From Apostichopus japonicus (Eukaryota; Echinodermata; Holothuroidea; Aspidochirotida; Stichopodidae), in assembly GCF_037975245.1 (NCBI RefSeq), contig NC_092563.1:21606960-21670959 (forward strand): 64,000 bases of DNA, read 5' to 3'. Below are positions 12,361 through 24,366 of the stretch, in pieces. Position 1 is the first letter of the stretch. Each line of letters opens with the position of its first letter. Below the pieces are notes generated by a model that had not been told where the DNA came from, made no database searches, and was given only the letters and a program-made list of their open reading frames with translations. The position numbers and the translations under genes were made by a program.

Positions 12361-12421
12361 GGGTACAAATACCAACATGATCTCAGCCAAAGGGCCGAGA
12401 AGCGATCACGGATACTACACA
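12361..12421 (-). pseudogene. U2 snRNA-like fragment (5' stem-loop)
   Basis: Read on the minus strand from 12406, the sequence starts ATCGCTTCTCGGCC and continues TTTGGCT and AGATCA. This matches the highly conserved first ~29 nt of U2 snRNA with about two differences. Similarity fades within the next 15 nt (TGTTGGTATTTGT in place of the branch-site pairing region). Just before it on the same strand is GTGTAGTATC, which is normally found after this stem in U2. No Sm site or later U2 stems follow, so this is a truncated or rearranged copy, or the head of a U2-derived SINE, not a working U2 gene. Confidence 0.5.
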
Positions 12422-12980
12422 CAGATAATGCACATGATCAGCGAGACAACATCTTCTACGAATATCCCCGTCCTTGACGAAACGTTAGCCTAAGATTTTC
12501 TTTACCTATTTGCGTTGAACGTATCATTTGCTTCATGATCCTTTTAAATATTATTCAATATAGTGTTAATTCGAGCTTCCTGAGAGTCAGCTGACTGACT
12601 GATGCAATCGTTTTTTTGGTTATATTATATGTTGATAACCAACGGTATTTTTGAAGTCACCCAATTATTCCAATATCATGAGCACATTTACCAAACCACT
12701 ATTGTATAGTAAGTAGTAATTACAAAACCCCAGTGGTACTGAGATAATGTGCAGATCGTTACGACGGTGACTCGTTTATTATAACATCACTATTCTCTTG
12801 AAAAGAGAACAGGGCGTACTACACAAAATAACTTCTAACGACAGCATTTGAATGAAACCTCAAGCATGATTTACATATCTAACTGTATACTATAACAATT
12901 TACAGTTTAATACGTTACTTGTATCATCAGTAAAGGATAGCTATTAGTTTTCCCTAAATAATAATAATCATCATAATAAT

Positions 12981-12992
12981 AATATAATATAT

Positions 12993-13042
<50 letters not shown>
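12981..13042. repeat. (TA)n microsatellite
   Basis: Nearly pure AT dinucleotide run, preceded by ATAAT-rich sequence from about 12955. Confidence 0.9.
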
Positions 13043-13043
<1 letters not shown>

Positions 13044-14332
13044 ACGCATTTCACCGGCGGTCTCAATGCGCTTTACAAGAAACAAAATGAGTGCAAAAAT
13101 ACAGCATAGTAGAACAAAATCAAGATACACGAAAGGTTCGAAAAAAAAGGTCCAATTGTCATCCGTCACTCCATTCCTACGACCCCCTCCCCTCCCCTCC
13201 CTCCCCCAATCCAACCCCACCTCCCTCGCCTTGCATCATCCCCTGTATGCGAAGAGACTTCTGGGAATGAAATACCACAGACTAGATGAACATACCCAGT
13301 CCGCAGAAACACAGCAAACAACCAAGACTGATAAGCGAAATCTGTAGCAGGGCTCGGTGATTAAAATGATGGCAGCATTCCGGTTTTAGGCAGAATAATT
13401 TAAGGCGTTGATGAAAGGGGGTGGGGGGGGCGGGTGAATCCGTCGTTCAATTGCACTCTTTATTACACAGTTCACGATTGCAATTTTTGGCAATTATCCC
13501 CTTCCAAACTTATACACAAATCCAAAAAACAAAAATAATGTTAAATAAACAATAATAATAAACTGCCCTCCTGTCCCAACAGCTTCGTAAAATATATTTG
13601 TAAAGTAGGCGATACTTTCTGCTAGTGTCTGATCTGGCAAATTTGATCGATGACCCTTGGCGGCACATTTTCTTATTTATGGAACGTCCATGTAAGTCAT
13701 CATATCGTGGTAAGATGATTCCGAACGACTAACGTTTTTTTTTTTTTTTTTTTTTTGGAAGTATTTTGACGAAGTCGGTCTTATTTGTAAATACTATACA
13801 GACGTGATACATTGTTGTATTAAGAGAAGGTAAACTTAGACTCTCGCATTGCCAACGAGGTTAAATGTTTTGACGACGGTGGCAGTAAAATATTTCTTGA
13901 TAATTGAAAATGTGTGACCATAATATGGCATTCTAGCAAACTTGTGGGGGAAGTCTGACGACCTTAAGTAGTTGTATGATGCAATTATCACATACAATAT
14001 TATACCATGCCATCTATCCTGCATAACGCTCTCTCAATCCGTTTTCAATGCATCATGCTCAATTATCAACCAAGGAATGTGAAATTCTTCAAAAGAATTC
14101 TTCGGAGTTTCCCACAATAATAAAAACAGCGCAGTTTCCATATCTTGATACATGATCAGTTGGTTGAGTTAATTAACCCATGTTGGTTTTGCGGAGGGAG
14201 GGGGGGGGGGGGGGTTAGACCATTAATCCCTAATTCGTACCGGTATAATTAAATAAACTAAGACATTAGTTGCTGTATGAGTCACTGGTTGCCTTTTGGG
14301 GTTGAAAGATAAATCTAGTTTTATACTGGTAG
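13043..14332. other. no gene recognised
   Basis: Contains pyrimidine-rich C/T tracts near 13180-13230, a T homopolymer near 13735 and a G homopolymer near 14200. Open frames on the two strands at 13066-13347 overlap and look compositional. Confidence 0.4.
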
Positions 14333-14990
14333 TTGTGGCTAAATGTTTTGCTCGTTTTTATGGGTTTGTTCTTGCCATTGCATGGAAACAAGACTCTCCT
14401 TTACGATCTACCAGAAATACAAATCAGCCGTCTTGCACGACTGTGGAACATTGCTGCACGAATTGTTACCCGTTCCAAGCCAAGAGAACATTTCACACAT
14501 ATTCTGAAAGAATTATACTGACTCCCGATCAAAGACCGAATTATTTTTCAAATATTGATTTTTTTCAAATATCGATCTTTTGTTAAAACTTCGCCTTTCT
14601 ACTTGTCAGAACTTCTGCAACCATATCACGCAAATCGCAGTTTTCATGAGATCACACAATAAATTACTTTCTGTGTGAAAATCGCTTAAATCGATCATGT
14701 GAGCAAAAGAGCTTTTGCTGCTGCTGCCCCTTCTTTGTGGAACAGCCTTCCAGAACATGTAAAACACAGTCCATCTCTTGCTTCTTATAAGCCCTCTCTC
14801 AAGACTCATCTGATGAAAACTGTTTAATCAACTGTTCACTGTTGCCCTTTTTTGCTTGCATTTTTGTCTTGTACTATGTTTACTGTTTTTTTTTTTTTTG
14901 CTGCCGCTCTGTTTGTGTCACTGCGCCATGAGCGTCTTTTTTGACGGATACCGGCGCATTATTAATGTCCATTATTATTATTATGAGTAA
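14333..14990 (+). mobile_element. fossil 3' end of a non-LTR retrotransposon
   Basis: The plus strand preserves a degraded reverse-transcriptase C-terminal region. Recognisable pieces in order are NIAARIVTRSKPREHFTHIL, LKELY, then a stop where the family has W, then LPIKDRI, SELLQPYHANRS, RAFAAAAPSLWNSLPEHV, KHSPSLASYK and LKTHLMKT. These lie in shifting frames with stops, so the copy is dead. The AAR-LV-R, LPV/I-RI and LWNSLP motifs are standard in CR1/L2-like elements. The tail holds a poly-T run, a GCGC-bearing hairpin region and a short (ATT)n 3' terminus near 14960-14985, as expected for such elements. Only the last ~650 bp remain, consistent with 5' truncation. Confidence 0.75.
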
Positions 14991-17168
14991 TAAATGAATC
15001 TGAATACACAATAACAACTAAAAATAAAAGCAAAGTACGATTAAATCATCATTTTGTATTACAAAACAACTTCAAAAATGAGAAGAAAAAAAAGAAGTAT
15101 ATCTACATCAATGGATTTCAACAATTCCTCTGTCAATCTTAGACAGTACTGAAAATCAATTTCACTTTTTAAATTTTTTATCCAGTCTGTCACAAACCAG
15201 ATCATTTAAAATAAAACAACACTGCTTAAAGGCAACTCAAACCCATAAGCATTAAAACATGCAAATATCTGGTTTTAATTCCACAAAGTATCATCTTCAA
15301 GGCTTCTAAAACTAATTCTTACACATAAATTAAATTAATAGAGAATTATGAACTGAAAAAAAAACTTATGAGAAAAAGCCACATCACAAGGTTCAAGAAT
15401 TCTCTTCAATAGAACTTACTGGGTACAACACATAATGTGACAATCTGTATGGCAATTTTTACAAATTACTTACAAGGCCCCTCTCGTAGCATTAGATTAG
15501 CTTACCATGGAAAGGAATCATGGCGAGCAAATTTGTTCCCCAAGCGGGTCCTCCAAATTAATGCGATTTTCAGAGGGACATTATTTTATCCCGATAATTC
15601 TAGTGTCAGTTATATATTTCATCATCATCAACATCATCATTTAAATTACATTTTTAGGAATTTGGGGGACTTCTTTTACTAAATAGTAGTTGATCTACAG
15701 TACCATTTGAAAAACATTTTGTTTTAAATAGGTGTCAAATCTTCCCCCTTCCTGTTCCTACCCTCTCTGCCCACCCAAACCCTTCCGGAATGCTGCAAAC
15801 AGAAACGAAGGTAAGTTACTCCTTAACCAACTGAATACTTTTATAACAAACACCACAGAATAGTAATATAATTCATAATTTTGATAATGCTTACAACTAT
15901 TTCATCTTATTGTACCCAAATATAAGCAATGCAAATATTACAGACACAGAGACCACCTTAAATACAAAATCTCCATCTGTGGTACAAGCAAGTTGAGTAG
16001 CTCACATGGGATTGAGTTAGGGAGGGTATAGGGGAAAAGGGGGAGGAGAGGAGGGGCACTTGGGGTTTGAAGGAGGGGAAACTGTTCTGAGGGCTGTTCT
16101 CGTCCTTTATCAATCTCTTCATTTGCTCCTAATCTGGGTGTATACCACTTTAACTTCCAAAGCCAGTTCCTTGCACTATCACTTTCATAGTTTAGCTAAT
16201 AAATCCTCACGCTTTGAATTTCGTTTCTTTCCTTCTGGATTTACTTTCATGTTTTCCTTTTCTTTAAGTTACTTTGTTATATTTTAAGTGTAAACACGAA
16301 AAGAAACAGAACTGGTTTCTGGGAAATTTCCTCAAATTGTTGCTCAAAGAAAATTGAACAAGATGAACCTTCAACTGTTCACAACAAGTTGGCAACTTTT
16401 ATAACATTTTGTTCCTTGTGACCATTTTTCATTTGTCTATCTAGCATATTTGAGGTCAGCCCTGGATCAGTTTAAACATCAACAAACCTGTAATTTCTGA
16501 TTGAGCTGGAACCAGTAAGCTGTTGTTTAATAATAATGTGATTAATAATTCTTTATAAATATTTAGGTAGTCACAAATTTACTGACATCCTTACATATAC
16601 AAAATTTACAAGCTTTTCTATACTGCACAAACCATCCATATAAAATATATCTCCATGGATACAGCTAAGTGAAAAGAGAAGCTAAAATTGTGAAATAACT
16701 ATGAGACCTCGGCCCCATTCCCAGGCAATTCCTGCTAACAATTCTAGCTAACACAGCATGCACTATCCCCCCCCCAACTCCCCCCCCCCCAACAGAAACA
16801 GATTCAAATATAAAGGTAAGTGCATTAGATTATGGAATGTTAGGCACTCCACTTTTGATTATTGTTACAAAACTCTGTATTACTTTCCTGGAGCTGGGGA
16901 TGTCAATTGATTTTTGCAAACAGTTTTCAAAGATTTTTTGGCAATGGGAAGAGAAAGCAAATTTATGGCTTTGTTTGAAATTATAAGTTGGATGATGTAT
17001 AGTCTATACCTGACCTGAGAATAACAACCCATCACTGCAATTCTAGCTGAAAAGATAGTGTATGGATTTAGCTAGTGTAAACAGAACAAAACGATGATTT
17101 ATCTGCCTTGAAAGAGAACAACAGAACCAGTGAATTTATAAATGTAGGTTAACTAAATTTCTCTTTCA
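14991..17168. other. no gene firmly recognised
   Basis: AT-rich sequence with isolated splice-like patches: a GTAAGT after CGAAG near 15810, and CAACAG...AAAGGTAAGT near 16794-16820. An open stretch at 15476-15606 reads on both strands. None forms a demonstrable gene. Confidence 0.35.
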
Positions 17169-17173
17169 TTATA

Positions 17174-17258
<85 letters not shown>

Positions 17259-17433
17259 AAATATATATGTATATACATATATATATATATGTATATATAT
17301 ATGTATATATATATATACCATATATATATATATATATATATATATACCATATATATATATACCGTATATATACCATATATATATATACCGTATATATGGT
17401 ATATTCATATATTTATATATATATATGCTGTTC
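17169..17433. repeat. (TA)n microsatellite with ATAC/GTAT interruptions
   Basis: About 265 bp of AT dinucleotides with regularly placed GTATATA and ACCATATA variants in the second half. Confidence 0.95.
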
Positions 17434-20217
17434 AAGTGAACATTTAAACTATAGTACCAGATAATTCCTCCATGCTTACTGACTTTTGTAATGAAATATA
17501 CTCCCTTTGAATTATTTTAAATGCTATGGTCATTAACAACAACTACTACCCCATGTGTTTATCTTCCTCAAGTGAGAGAGTGATGCTGAAATATAATATG
17601 TACACCTGGTGCAAGTAATACAACAATTCCATAGACTGTGGCAGATTTAACTAGACCAAATGTCACAACAAGGGTTTGGTACCATGTGGAGCTGTCATAA
17701 CCATTGGCCACTTGAGGAGATGTGTAAGGGGGGTGGGGAGGAGAGAAGGGAAAGGGAGGGAAGGGGACGGAGAGGTGTGAGAATGTACTTGTAAGGAGAT
17801 ACAATATTATGGATTATTTTACATACATTTACCTCAGTCAACAAGGATGCCGAATCATTTCAACGACATAAACTGTTCTCTCTATATTTCAAGTGATTTT
17901 TCTTTCTTACACTCTTATATAATTTGTTATTCAGTGTTTCTTTTCTTGGAATGAGAAATGTCCAATCATAAGCAAGGTGAAAAAGAAAAGAACTGCCATC
18001 AATTCAAGACCCAAGGTTAAATAAAGAAAACAATTTTTGTTTAAACTTTTAATACATTTTAATACTATTATAGATACCCACATATTAACTCAAAGCCTAT
18101 AACATCCAAAGTACAAATTTTCCACTTTGAGTGTTCATCGAGTAGTAACATCGTAGGTATTCAAATCATTTAAATCATATTAATATTGCAGATAGTACTA
18201 GAGACAGATGATACATTGGTGAAAGAGACATTTCTCTGTCACAAGGATACATTTATTGTCCTCTTATGGGATCTAGATATCAACCAGGGGATGATTTTCA
18301 TCATCAAGAAACCCTTGAGTTCTCCTATGCAATTCATTACACCAAGCTCGACTGGTTTTATAAACACAGACAATGGTTGCACGATAGCATTCATCACATA
18401 CCATAATCACCAGCAGTGTTAAAGCAACACGTTACCTTCAACCATTCTTTCGAATAAGGCTATTTTCATTTTACGTATATATATTTATTTATTTATACAT
18501 ATATTTTGTATCGTGGTTATTTTATGAAGTGTTTCATTTAGTTTTAACAAAACTTTAATGGAATTGGAGCTTTCTGTTTCCTTTCTTTGTACTTTTTTTA
18601 TTCTTTATTTCTTTATTTCCTAATCTTGTTAGCAGTAACTATTTTATTTTTCTACTGTACTGTGTATAATGTTTACCTGTACAATTAATATGAGAAATAA
18701 ATTTGAAATGAAATCAAACTTATTTTTATGTCAAATTGTGAGAGAATTCTGGTGTCTTTCCAAATATTCAAGTTTCTTTGGTACACTTGGTTGTGACAAC
18801 ATGCTGCTAGCTTAACTGTAGCAGTTGAACCTGCTGGACAGAATTGTCACTATGAAAAACACTTTTTGTTTGCTAGAAAGGTTCAAAATCTCTTAGCTGG
18901 TTATTTAGTTAGATGTGTTCAGTTATGATATTGTTACTGCCAGAAACTTCCCTACCATACATCAAAATATTGCACAAAGCACAAGGAAACCCCTCACCAC
19001 CAGCTACTTTAACCAGACACTCTCACCGGCAATCACTTGTAATTTATCACCTTTGTCAGTTACTACCAAGGTTATTGCCAAAGCTGTAAACTAATAAATT
19101 CTCAACCATCATCAACAGGGCACCTGAACAGATCCTAGATTGAGATAACAAGGAGGAGGAGGCATTAGCAACCGGTAATGAATGAAAAAAAAACAGTCTA
19201 TATCTCAAATCAAAAGAATTATCTTTCCTGTAAATACAGCACTTCTTAATACCAAAACAAAGCATGTACTTATGACTGCTAGCCAACCCCAGGGCAGGGG
19301 GGGTATAGTCAGATGTCTGAGTGCTTGGGGGGATATTCTATACAACTTTCATACTCCCTACGTTGGTTTACAATATCTCAACAAAACCAAAAGATTTCTT
19401 CTATTTGAGAAGCGTTTTAAGAACGTAATTGTACATAAAATCACAATCTATTTGATAATTAATTTTTCAGACAAGTATTTATATCTAAAGTGTTTACATA
19501 CATTTATACAAATAAATACAAGAATATATGAAAGCTAAAAGAAATGAGAGAGCAGATCTGCAAATCAACATTTATAAGATCAAATGAAACTTGTCCCCTT
19601 CTCCCTCCCCCCTCCCCTCTATGTATTAGAAAACAGCATACTATATTTAAACATCCAACTCAACTGATAATGGAAATGTTTGTGAAGAATGCATTTCATC
19701 TTTAACAAATATTGTGACAATTATCTGGATGTTACCTACTTTTCAAACTCTGGGTGTTCTTTCCCCTCTGAGAGATTCAATTGCCATAGGTAAATCGTTT
19801 TTTTGTCCTAAGATATAACATAAGCAGGGTGAACCAAAAGATAAAGTAACACCATAAAAGCCTGCTGTGTTGGCTAAAATTGACCAATACAATAACAACT
19901 CCCTCTAATAAATCACACCTTACTAACAACATACATCCTGTTCACATAAGAACACTTCAGGTGTTTGTTGACCCTGCATGTAAACTGTTTAACTGTCTTT
20001 CACCTTCGTAAACAATTTTTGAGAAGAAAAAAAACCCACAAAATTACTACTATTTTTGTGTATTTTCACAATAGGGTCATTTTTCAATAACCTAAATCAA
20101 GGTCAGTTAGGGGTTGATAACAACCTTACACAAAGAATTACAAAAGAACAACAGGAGATTTCATTGTCCATACCTGAGCCTATTAGCAGAAAGTTATTAG
20201 TTTCTGTCCTGTCTCCT
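17434..20217. other. intergenic, with one weak terminal-exon candidate
   Basis: A plus-strand frame of 76 codons lies between an acceptor (ATATTGCAG, ends 18191) and TAA at 18420-18422. AATAAA follows at 18696-18701. Its protein (for example TFIVLLWDLDINQG) is unrecognised. A minus-strand frame near 17600-17730 reads SSTWYQTLVVTFG. Both may be chance in a region this size. Confidence 0.3.
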
Positions 20218-20282
20218 TCATAAATTTGGGTCAGCCAGCGCCTTCTGCTTTATAGCTATTTCTACTGCCTCCTGCAAGGAAC
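20218..20282 (-). CDS. possible alternative last exon of the Cas-family adaptor
   Basis: On the minus strand, the acceptor GATGCTAAGCAG is followed by a 65-bp exon entered in phase 1. It reads SLQEAVEIAIKQKALADP and two more residues, then TGA at 20220-20218. Inside the large Cas exon, three codons before its stop, lies a possible donor (GTCG|GTGGGA, exon end 20997) that also leaves phase 1. Joining them would replace the last three residues (GGN) with a helical, charged extension of about 21 residues. The intron would be 714 bp. The donor is only moderate and the polypyrimidine tract weak. Family members normally end where the unspliced exon ends, so this may be a minor isoform or chance. 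Confidence 0.35.
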
Positions 20283-20985
20283 CTGCTTAGCATCAAAGAT
20301 TCAAAGTTATTATCAATTTTGTTTAAACTTAGCTGACCTTCCAAAGGAGAAAGTGGAGGGGGACACATTCTTAATGACAAACCACATGACCACAACACTA
20401 ACTGGTAGTGAGTTATTAACTAGTAAGTATATAAGCTGAGCTGTCTAAACTCTATGATTGACAGGATCACACTGAAAAGACAGTCTTTAAAGTATTCTGA
20501 ACCATAACTACTAACTGTGCTGGAGAAAATCATGGCTTGTGCATTTCTGTTGTGGTGGGCATTTGATTGAGCACTATAGTTAAGATAGTTATATGGTGAG
20601 GAACACTCAATGAACAAACACCCCACACCTCCCCCACCCTCTTGTCAGGTATGTAGCAAACCTTGTATAAACTTTGACATTTTAAGGCATCATCATTTGA
20701 TCTGAGGTTGATATGTTTGTTTAATTATAGCATTCATGCTGATAAAGGTGGGGAAAAAATTGAGAGTTCTCTTTGTAACTTTATGAACGAAAGATTTCAA
20801 GTTATATTTACTCTCCAATATTGCAAACTATGCTACCTAATATAGTAACAATGAGAGAGAATACAATTTCTGTGGTCAGATGGTTCTCCTCCCCCTCCCC
20901 CGCCCCCTCCCTTTGTGATGTCATGATAAAACTGCACAGATGAAACAAGTCAGGCTTGAAAAGCAAAACTTTAGTGGAACAGTTT

Positions 20986-23064
20986 TCAATTCCCACCGAC
21001 GAGAATAACATTCCGTAAATCTTGCGTAGCATTCGCAACATCTGTGATTCTGTCAACCATTTCCTGCATGGCTGGTACCCCAGGAAATTGCAGAGCAGCA
21101 GCCTTTGTGCTGTTGACAGCACTGCTGAGGCACGCACAGAGAGTGTCGTTTGTCAAGATAATTCGTTGCTTCAGACTGTTGTTTTGAAGGTTAAGGTGAA
21201 TCGTGTCACCGATGAAAACTAACTTATGTCCCAAAATGATAACATGTTTACTGTGGGATACGAATATCTTGGGTGGTTGGTTCCCTTCCACCGAAGAAAA
21301 GAATAACTCCACCGCTGAAGTGATGCTGTTTGACAATGTCTCAATTTCACCTGAGTAGAATTGTAAGATTTGTCTGTCCTTGTCAGAGAGTGCATCCTCT
21401 TGCCTCACTGGGATAATATGACTATCTTTTGAGAGGTATCCGTAATCTGCAATCTTAGGGGGTTCCTCGTTTCTTTCGTTAACCGAAGGAAGTTCCTCGT
21501 AGGTGTTCATAGTGTCGTCATCGACGGTAGGAACGTTTTGTGGGGGTACGGGTAGAGGTCTGACTTGGACAGGCTCCTTAGTGACCATGCCCTCCTTTTC
21601 AGCTGCTACCCATGTACTGCTTCTCAATGAACCTGTTTCACTGGGTGGTGTGGGCAGAGGGCGCTCTTGCATATTACCAGTCCTTTTGAAAAGAGCACAA
21701 ATGTTATCCTGAACGACAGAGCAAAACCTCTTTGCAGAGTCTGTGATAGTTTTCGCTGAAAGAACAAATGAATCTAAAAGGGCTTCGTCATTTTCTGGTT
21801 TGGAGCATAATTGAGCCGCTTCCCAGTTAGTATCACTCATGGAAGTTGCTGTCTTTTCCAGGCCTTCGTATGCCGATTTAAGAGCAACCAGTAACTTACT
21901 CAACTTTCCAAAGAGTGCATCGTCATGGATCTGAAGGGCATTAGCTACCACTCCCTCAGCGAATTCCAAGTATTCCTTGCTAGCTAGTTTAAGTTGATTG
22001 CAAGCGGCCCTGATTTCAAAGACCCTGGGCTCCAGGTTTTCCATCTGCCTCCAGGTACTACTGACGTAACTAAGCAAGTAGGCGGAGGAAGAATCTAAAT
22101 TCTGCTGTTTCTTTGTAAGAGTATCTCCTGCATCCTCCCTGGCGATTTCTAGCATGCCTTTCGGAAAACCTACATCACTTTTTCCAGAGCGAGGATTCTT
22201 ACTGAGGGAGAGGACGCTGACTTTACCTTCCAGGTCTTGGACTGCTGTGTTGCCTGTAACTTTGTCAGCCTCCGCCGGTTTGTCCCTGGAAACCTGCGGT
22301 GGTACGTCGTACGTGTAATCCATGCTCTGCTTGGTATGAGAAATGGAATGAGTGGGTACATCATAAACATCTTGAGAGTATGTTTTGGTAATAACTTGAT
22401 GGCCAGCTATTCTCTTCATATCTTTTTTGTCTCTCGGACTGCTAGGTAAGCTGCCTCCGTACTGTCTATGGGTAGGAATGTCATACACTTCACCGAGGAT
22501 CACGCCCTCCGGGGCGTGACTTGGGGGGACGTCGTACACCTCTTGTTGTTGTTGTTGGTGGTGTTTGAATGCAGATGGTGCATCATAGATATCCATGGGA
22601 GATGACGAAGAAGTTGGTAGCTTCAACTGAGATACATTAGGATTGACTTTCTTTGGAGAACCAAAAACATCTGTCTTTCTGACAGGAGCTTTTTCCAATT
22701 TGACTTTTGTGTTGGGGTTAGTGGTCACACCTCCTGCATGTTTTGGTAGGGTATCATAATGCTCTGTTGGTCCTACATTATTGTTTGTTCCAGTCTGATG
22801 GTGATTGGGTGGAACATCGTAAATGTCTTGAGAGAAGCTACCCTGCTTCTGCACTGTCCTCTGTTGATCGACAGAGCTATCGCAGCTGTCTGTATCTTCC
22901 TTCTGCAGATCCTTGGACGCTTGCCTACGTGCCCCTGGTATAGTCCTGTATCCCAAATGGGCAGCAGGGTGGGCCTCCCTTCTTGGGGGGATGTCATACG
23001 TCTCCTGTCCCGGCCCTGCATCTGCAGGTACCTTACGAGAGGGTAGGGTGTCGTAGGTGTATGC
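20986..23064 (-). CDS. large exon of a Cas-family (p130Cas/NEDD9-like) docking protein
   Basis: This 692-residue exon starts with AYTYDTLP after the acceptor TATCTTGCAG, phase 0, and ends at TGA 20988-20986. It holds, in order: a substrate domain with seven YDxP sites (YDIPP, YDVPP, YDAPS, YDVPP, YDIPT, YDVPT, YDVPP) plus YDTLP variants, the Crk/Nck SH2 docking sites once phosphorylated by Src or FAK; a poly-Gln patch; the serine-rich four-helix bundle (STWRQMENLEPR to DNICALFKR); RPLPTPP and RPLPVPP, matching the Src-SH3-binding RPLPSPP of p130Cas; and the C-terminal FAT-like domain (FYSGEIETL, LVFIGDTI, PAMQEMVDRITDV). The usual YDYVHL motif is replaced by YGYLSKDS. With the 79-residue SH3 exon the protein is about 771 residues plus exon 1, against 830-870 for human paralogues. 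It is expected at focal adhesions, linking FAK/Src to Crk-DOCK-Rac signalling. Confidence 0.92.
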   Translation of the reverse strand, partial: AYTYDTLPSRKVPADAGPGQETYDIPPRREAHPAAHLGYRTIPGARRQASKDLQKEDTDSCDSSVDQQRTVQKQGSFSQDIYDVPPNHHQTGTNNNVGPTEHYDTLPKHAGGVTTNPNTKVKLEKAPVRKTDVFGSPKKVNPNVSQLKLPTSSSSPMDIYDAPSAFKHHQQQQQEVYDVPPSHAPEGVILGEVYDIPTHRQYGGSLPSSPRDKKDMKRIAGHQVITKTYSQDVYDVPTHSISHTKQSMDYTYDVPPQVSRDKPAEADKVTGNTAVQDLEGKVSVLSLSKNPRSGKSDVGFPKGMLEIAREDAGDTLTKKQQNLDSSSAYLLSYVSSTWRQMENLEPRVFEIRAACNQLKLASKEYLEFAEGVVANALQIHDDALFGKLSKLLVALKSAYEGLEKTATSMSDTNWEAAQLCSKPENDEALLDSFVLSAKTITDSAKRFCSVVQDNICALFKRTGNMQERPLPTPPSETGSLRSSTWVAAEKEGMVTKEPVQVRPLPVPPQNVPTVDDDTMNTYEELPSVNERNEEPPKIADYGYLSKDSHIIPVRQEDALSDKDRQILQFYSGEIETLSNSITSAVELFFSSVEGNQPPKIFVSHSKHVIILGHKLVFIGDTIHLNLQNNSLKQRIILTNDTLCACLSSAVNSTKAAALQFPGVPAMQEMVDRITDVANATQDLRNVILVGGN

Positions 23065-24101
23065 CTGCAAGATACAAGGAGGAAATTGAATCATATTAGT
23101 AAAATATAAAGGAAGGTACTTCAGACAATGCCATCTATGATAATATCTGGATATGAATAAGGTCTGTGCCCAATCTTTCTATACCTTAATGCATATCCCT
23201 TATAAAGAGAGAGAGAGATCAGAGAGAGAAAACTAGGGACTACAAAAATCTGTGAGTACTTAACAATGTCAGCCAATTCAAGTGCTTACATTGGCAATGC
23301 ACTTTACAAAATGCTCACACTCACGACGACGGTCACAAACAATACAAAGTCTGTCTACAGTTTACTTGCGATTGAGGACAGTCTGCCAAGGTGAAGATCC
23401 TTTATTGACCTAGCGAATAAAGACACAGATATTTCCCTAAACTCTTACAGGATATGACCAAACTGTCCAACATGGTTGTGTTCCGTTGTCGGCGGAGTAT
23501 TCACCTCCCCTCAACCTCCCAGCTGGCATAGCTACCGAATTTTGGATGTTTGACAGACCAATACGTGCCAACTATAAATGAAAGTTTCTATTTACTTGAA
23601 AGTACAGTACTTCTGAAGTCTCAAGTTCAGGTCTAGGTTTATGTCTCGAAGAAGAGGAGGATATAAGTAATTGAATTGCTTTAAGCTTTGCAATAAACCA
23701 GGATAAAGAACTGTCCCAGCTACTCAACAAACTGGATGACTACAATGGCATATATTACAGATAGCAAACTTCATGTGTGGGGGGGGGGAGAGACTAAACG
23801 AAATGCGCGCAAGCTTACAGAATCATCAGTCACAAATTTATATTGACTTGCAACTGCACTCATTCACTTGAGATAAAGACTTAAGAACTACAAACTCACG
23901 GACAACTTAGCTGTTCTTTACAATCCAAAATGAGCACACTGATTGCAAAACAAAATGTACCCTAGTAATATGATCAGCCAGTAACAGTAATTATCTACTA
24001 GGTGAATTCATTGGCAAAGTAAGTTTTTCCAGATCTGTGGAATGGTCAGTATTGAGATCTGTATGTGTAAGGTCACCCTCCAACCAGGCAGTTGAATGCA
24101 A

Positions 24102-24366
24102 AGGTCATCGGAATTCCCCCCCCCCCCCCCAAATTTGAGCATGCTACAAGTTTGTTTCAAGGTACTGAACTTTGACTACTTTCCTATCTATAGACTCTGA
24201 TCATCCTTGAGAATATTTCCCAGCAATTGAAAAGAAATGAAATAGAAAATAAAACATGACACCCTGGGACCTGTACACAGTTGCAATAACAAGTTGGTTG
24301 AACTTTGAGCATGGATGACCATTATTTTGCTTTCTAGCATATTTGGAGATAATTCTGACAGATCTT
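24102..24366. mobile_element. MITE, AGGT-TIR family, degraded copy
   Basis: The left end AAGGTCATCGGAATT pairs with the reverse complement of the right end (AAGATCTGTCAGAATT). Inner arms CAAATTTGAGCATGC and CCAAATATGCTAG also pair. The segment TTTGAGCATGGATGACCATT matches the copy at 47529-47777. TTAA targets are eroded. Confidence 0.5.

Noticed and set aside
17149-17464. Ile/Tyr-rich frames on both strands (also near 60411-60734 and 63516-63798)
   Set aside because: Pure (TA)n microsatellite translations.
17568-17804. Minus-strand frame with SSTWYQTLVVTFG and VYGIVVLLAPG, reminiscent of a galactose-binding (discoidin-like) fold
   Set aside because: Too short, no cysteines or clear family signature, and a weak donor; likely chance.
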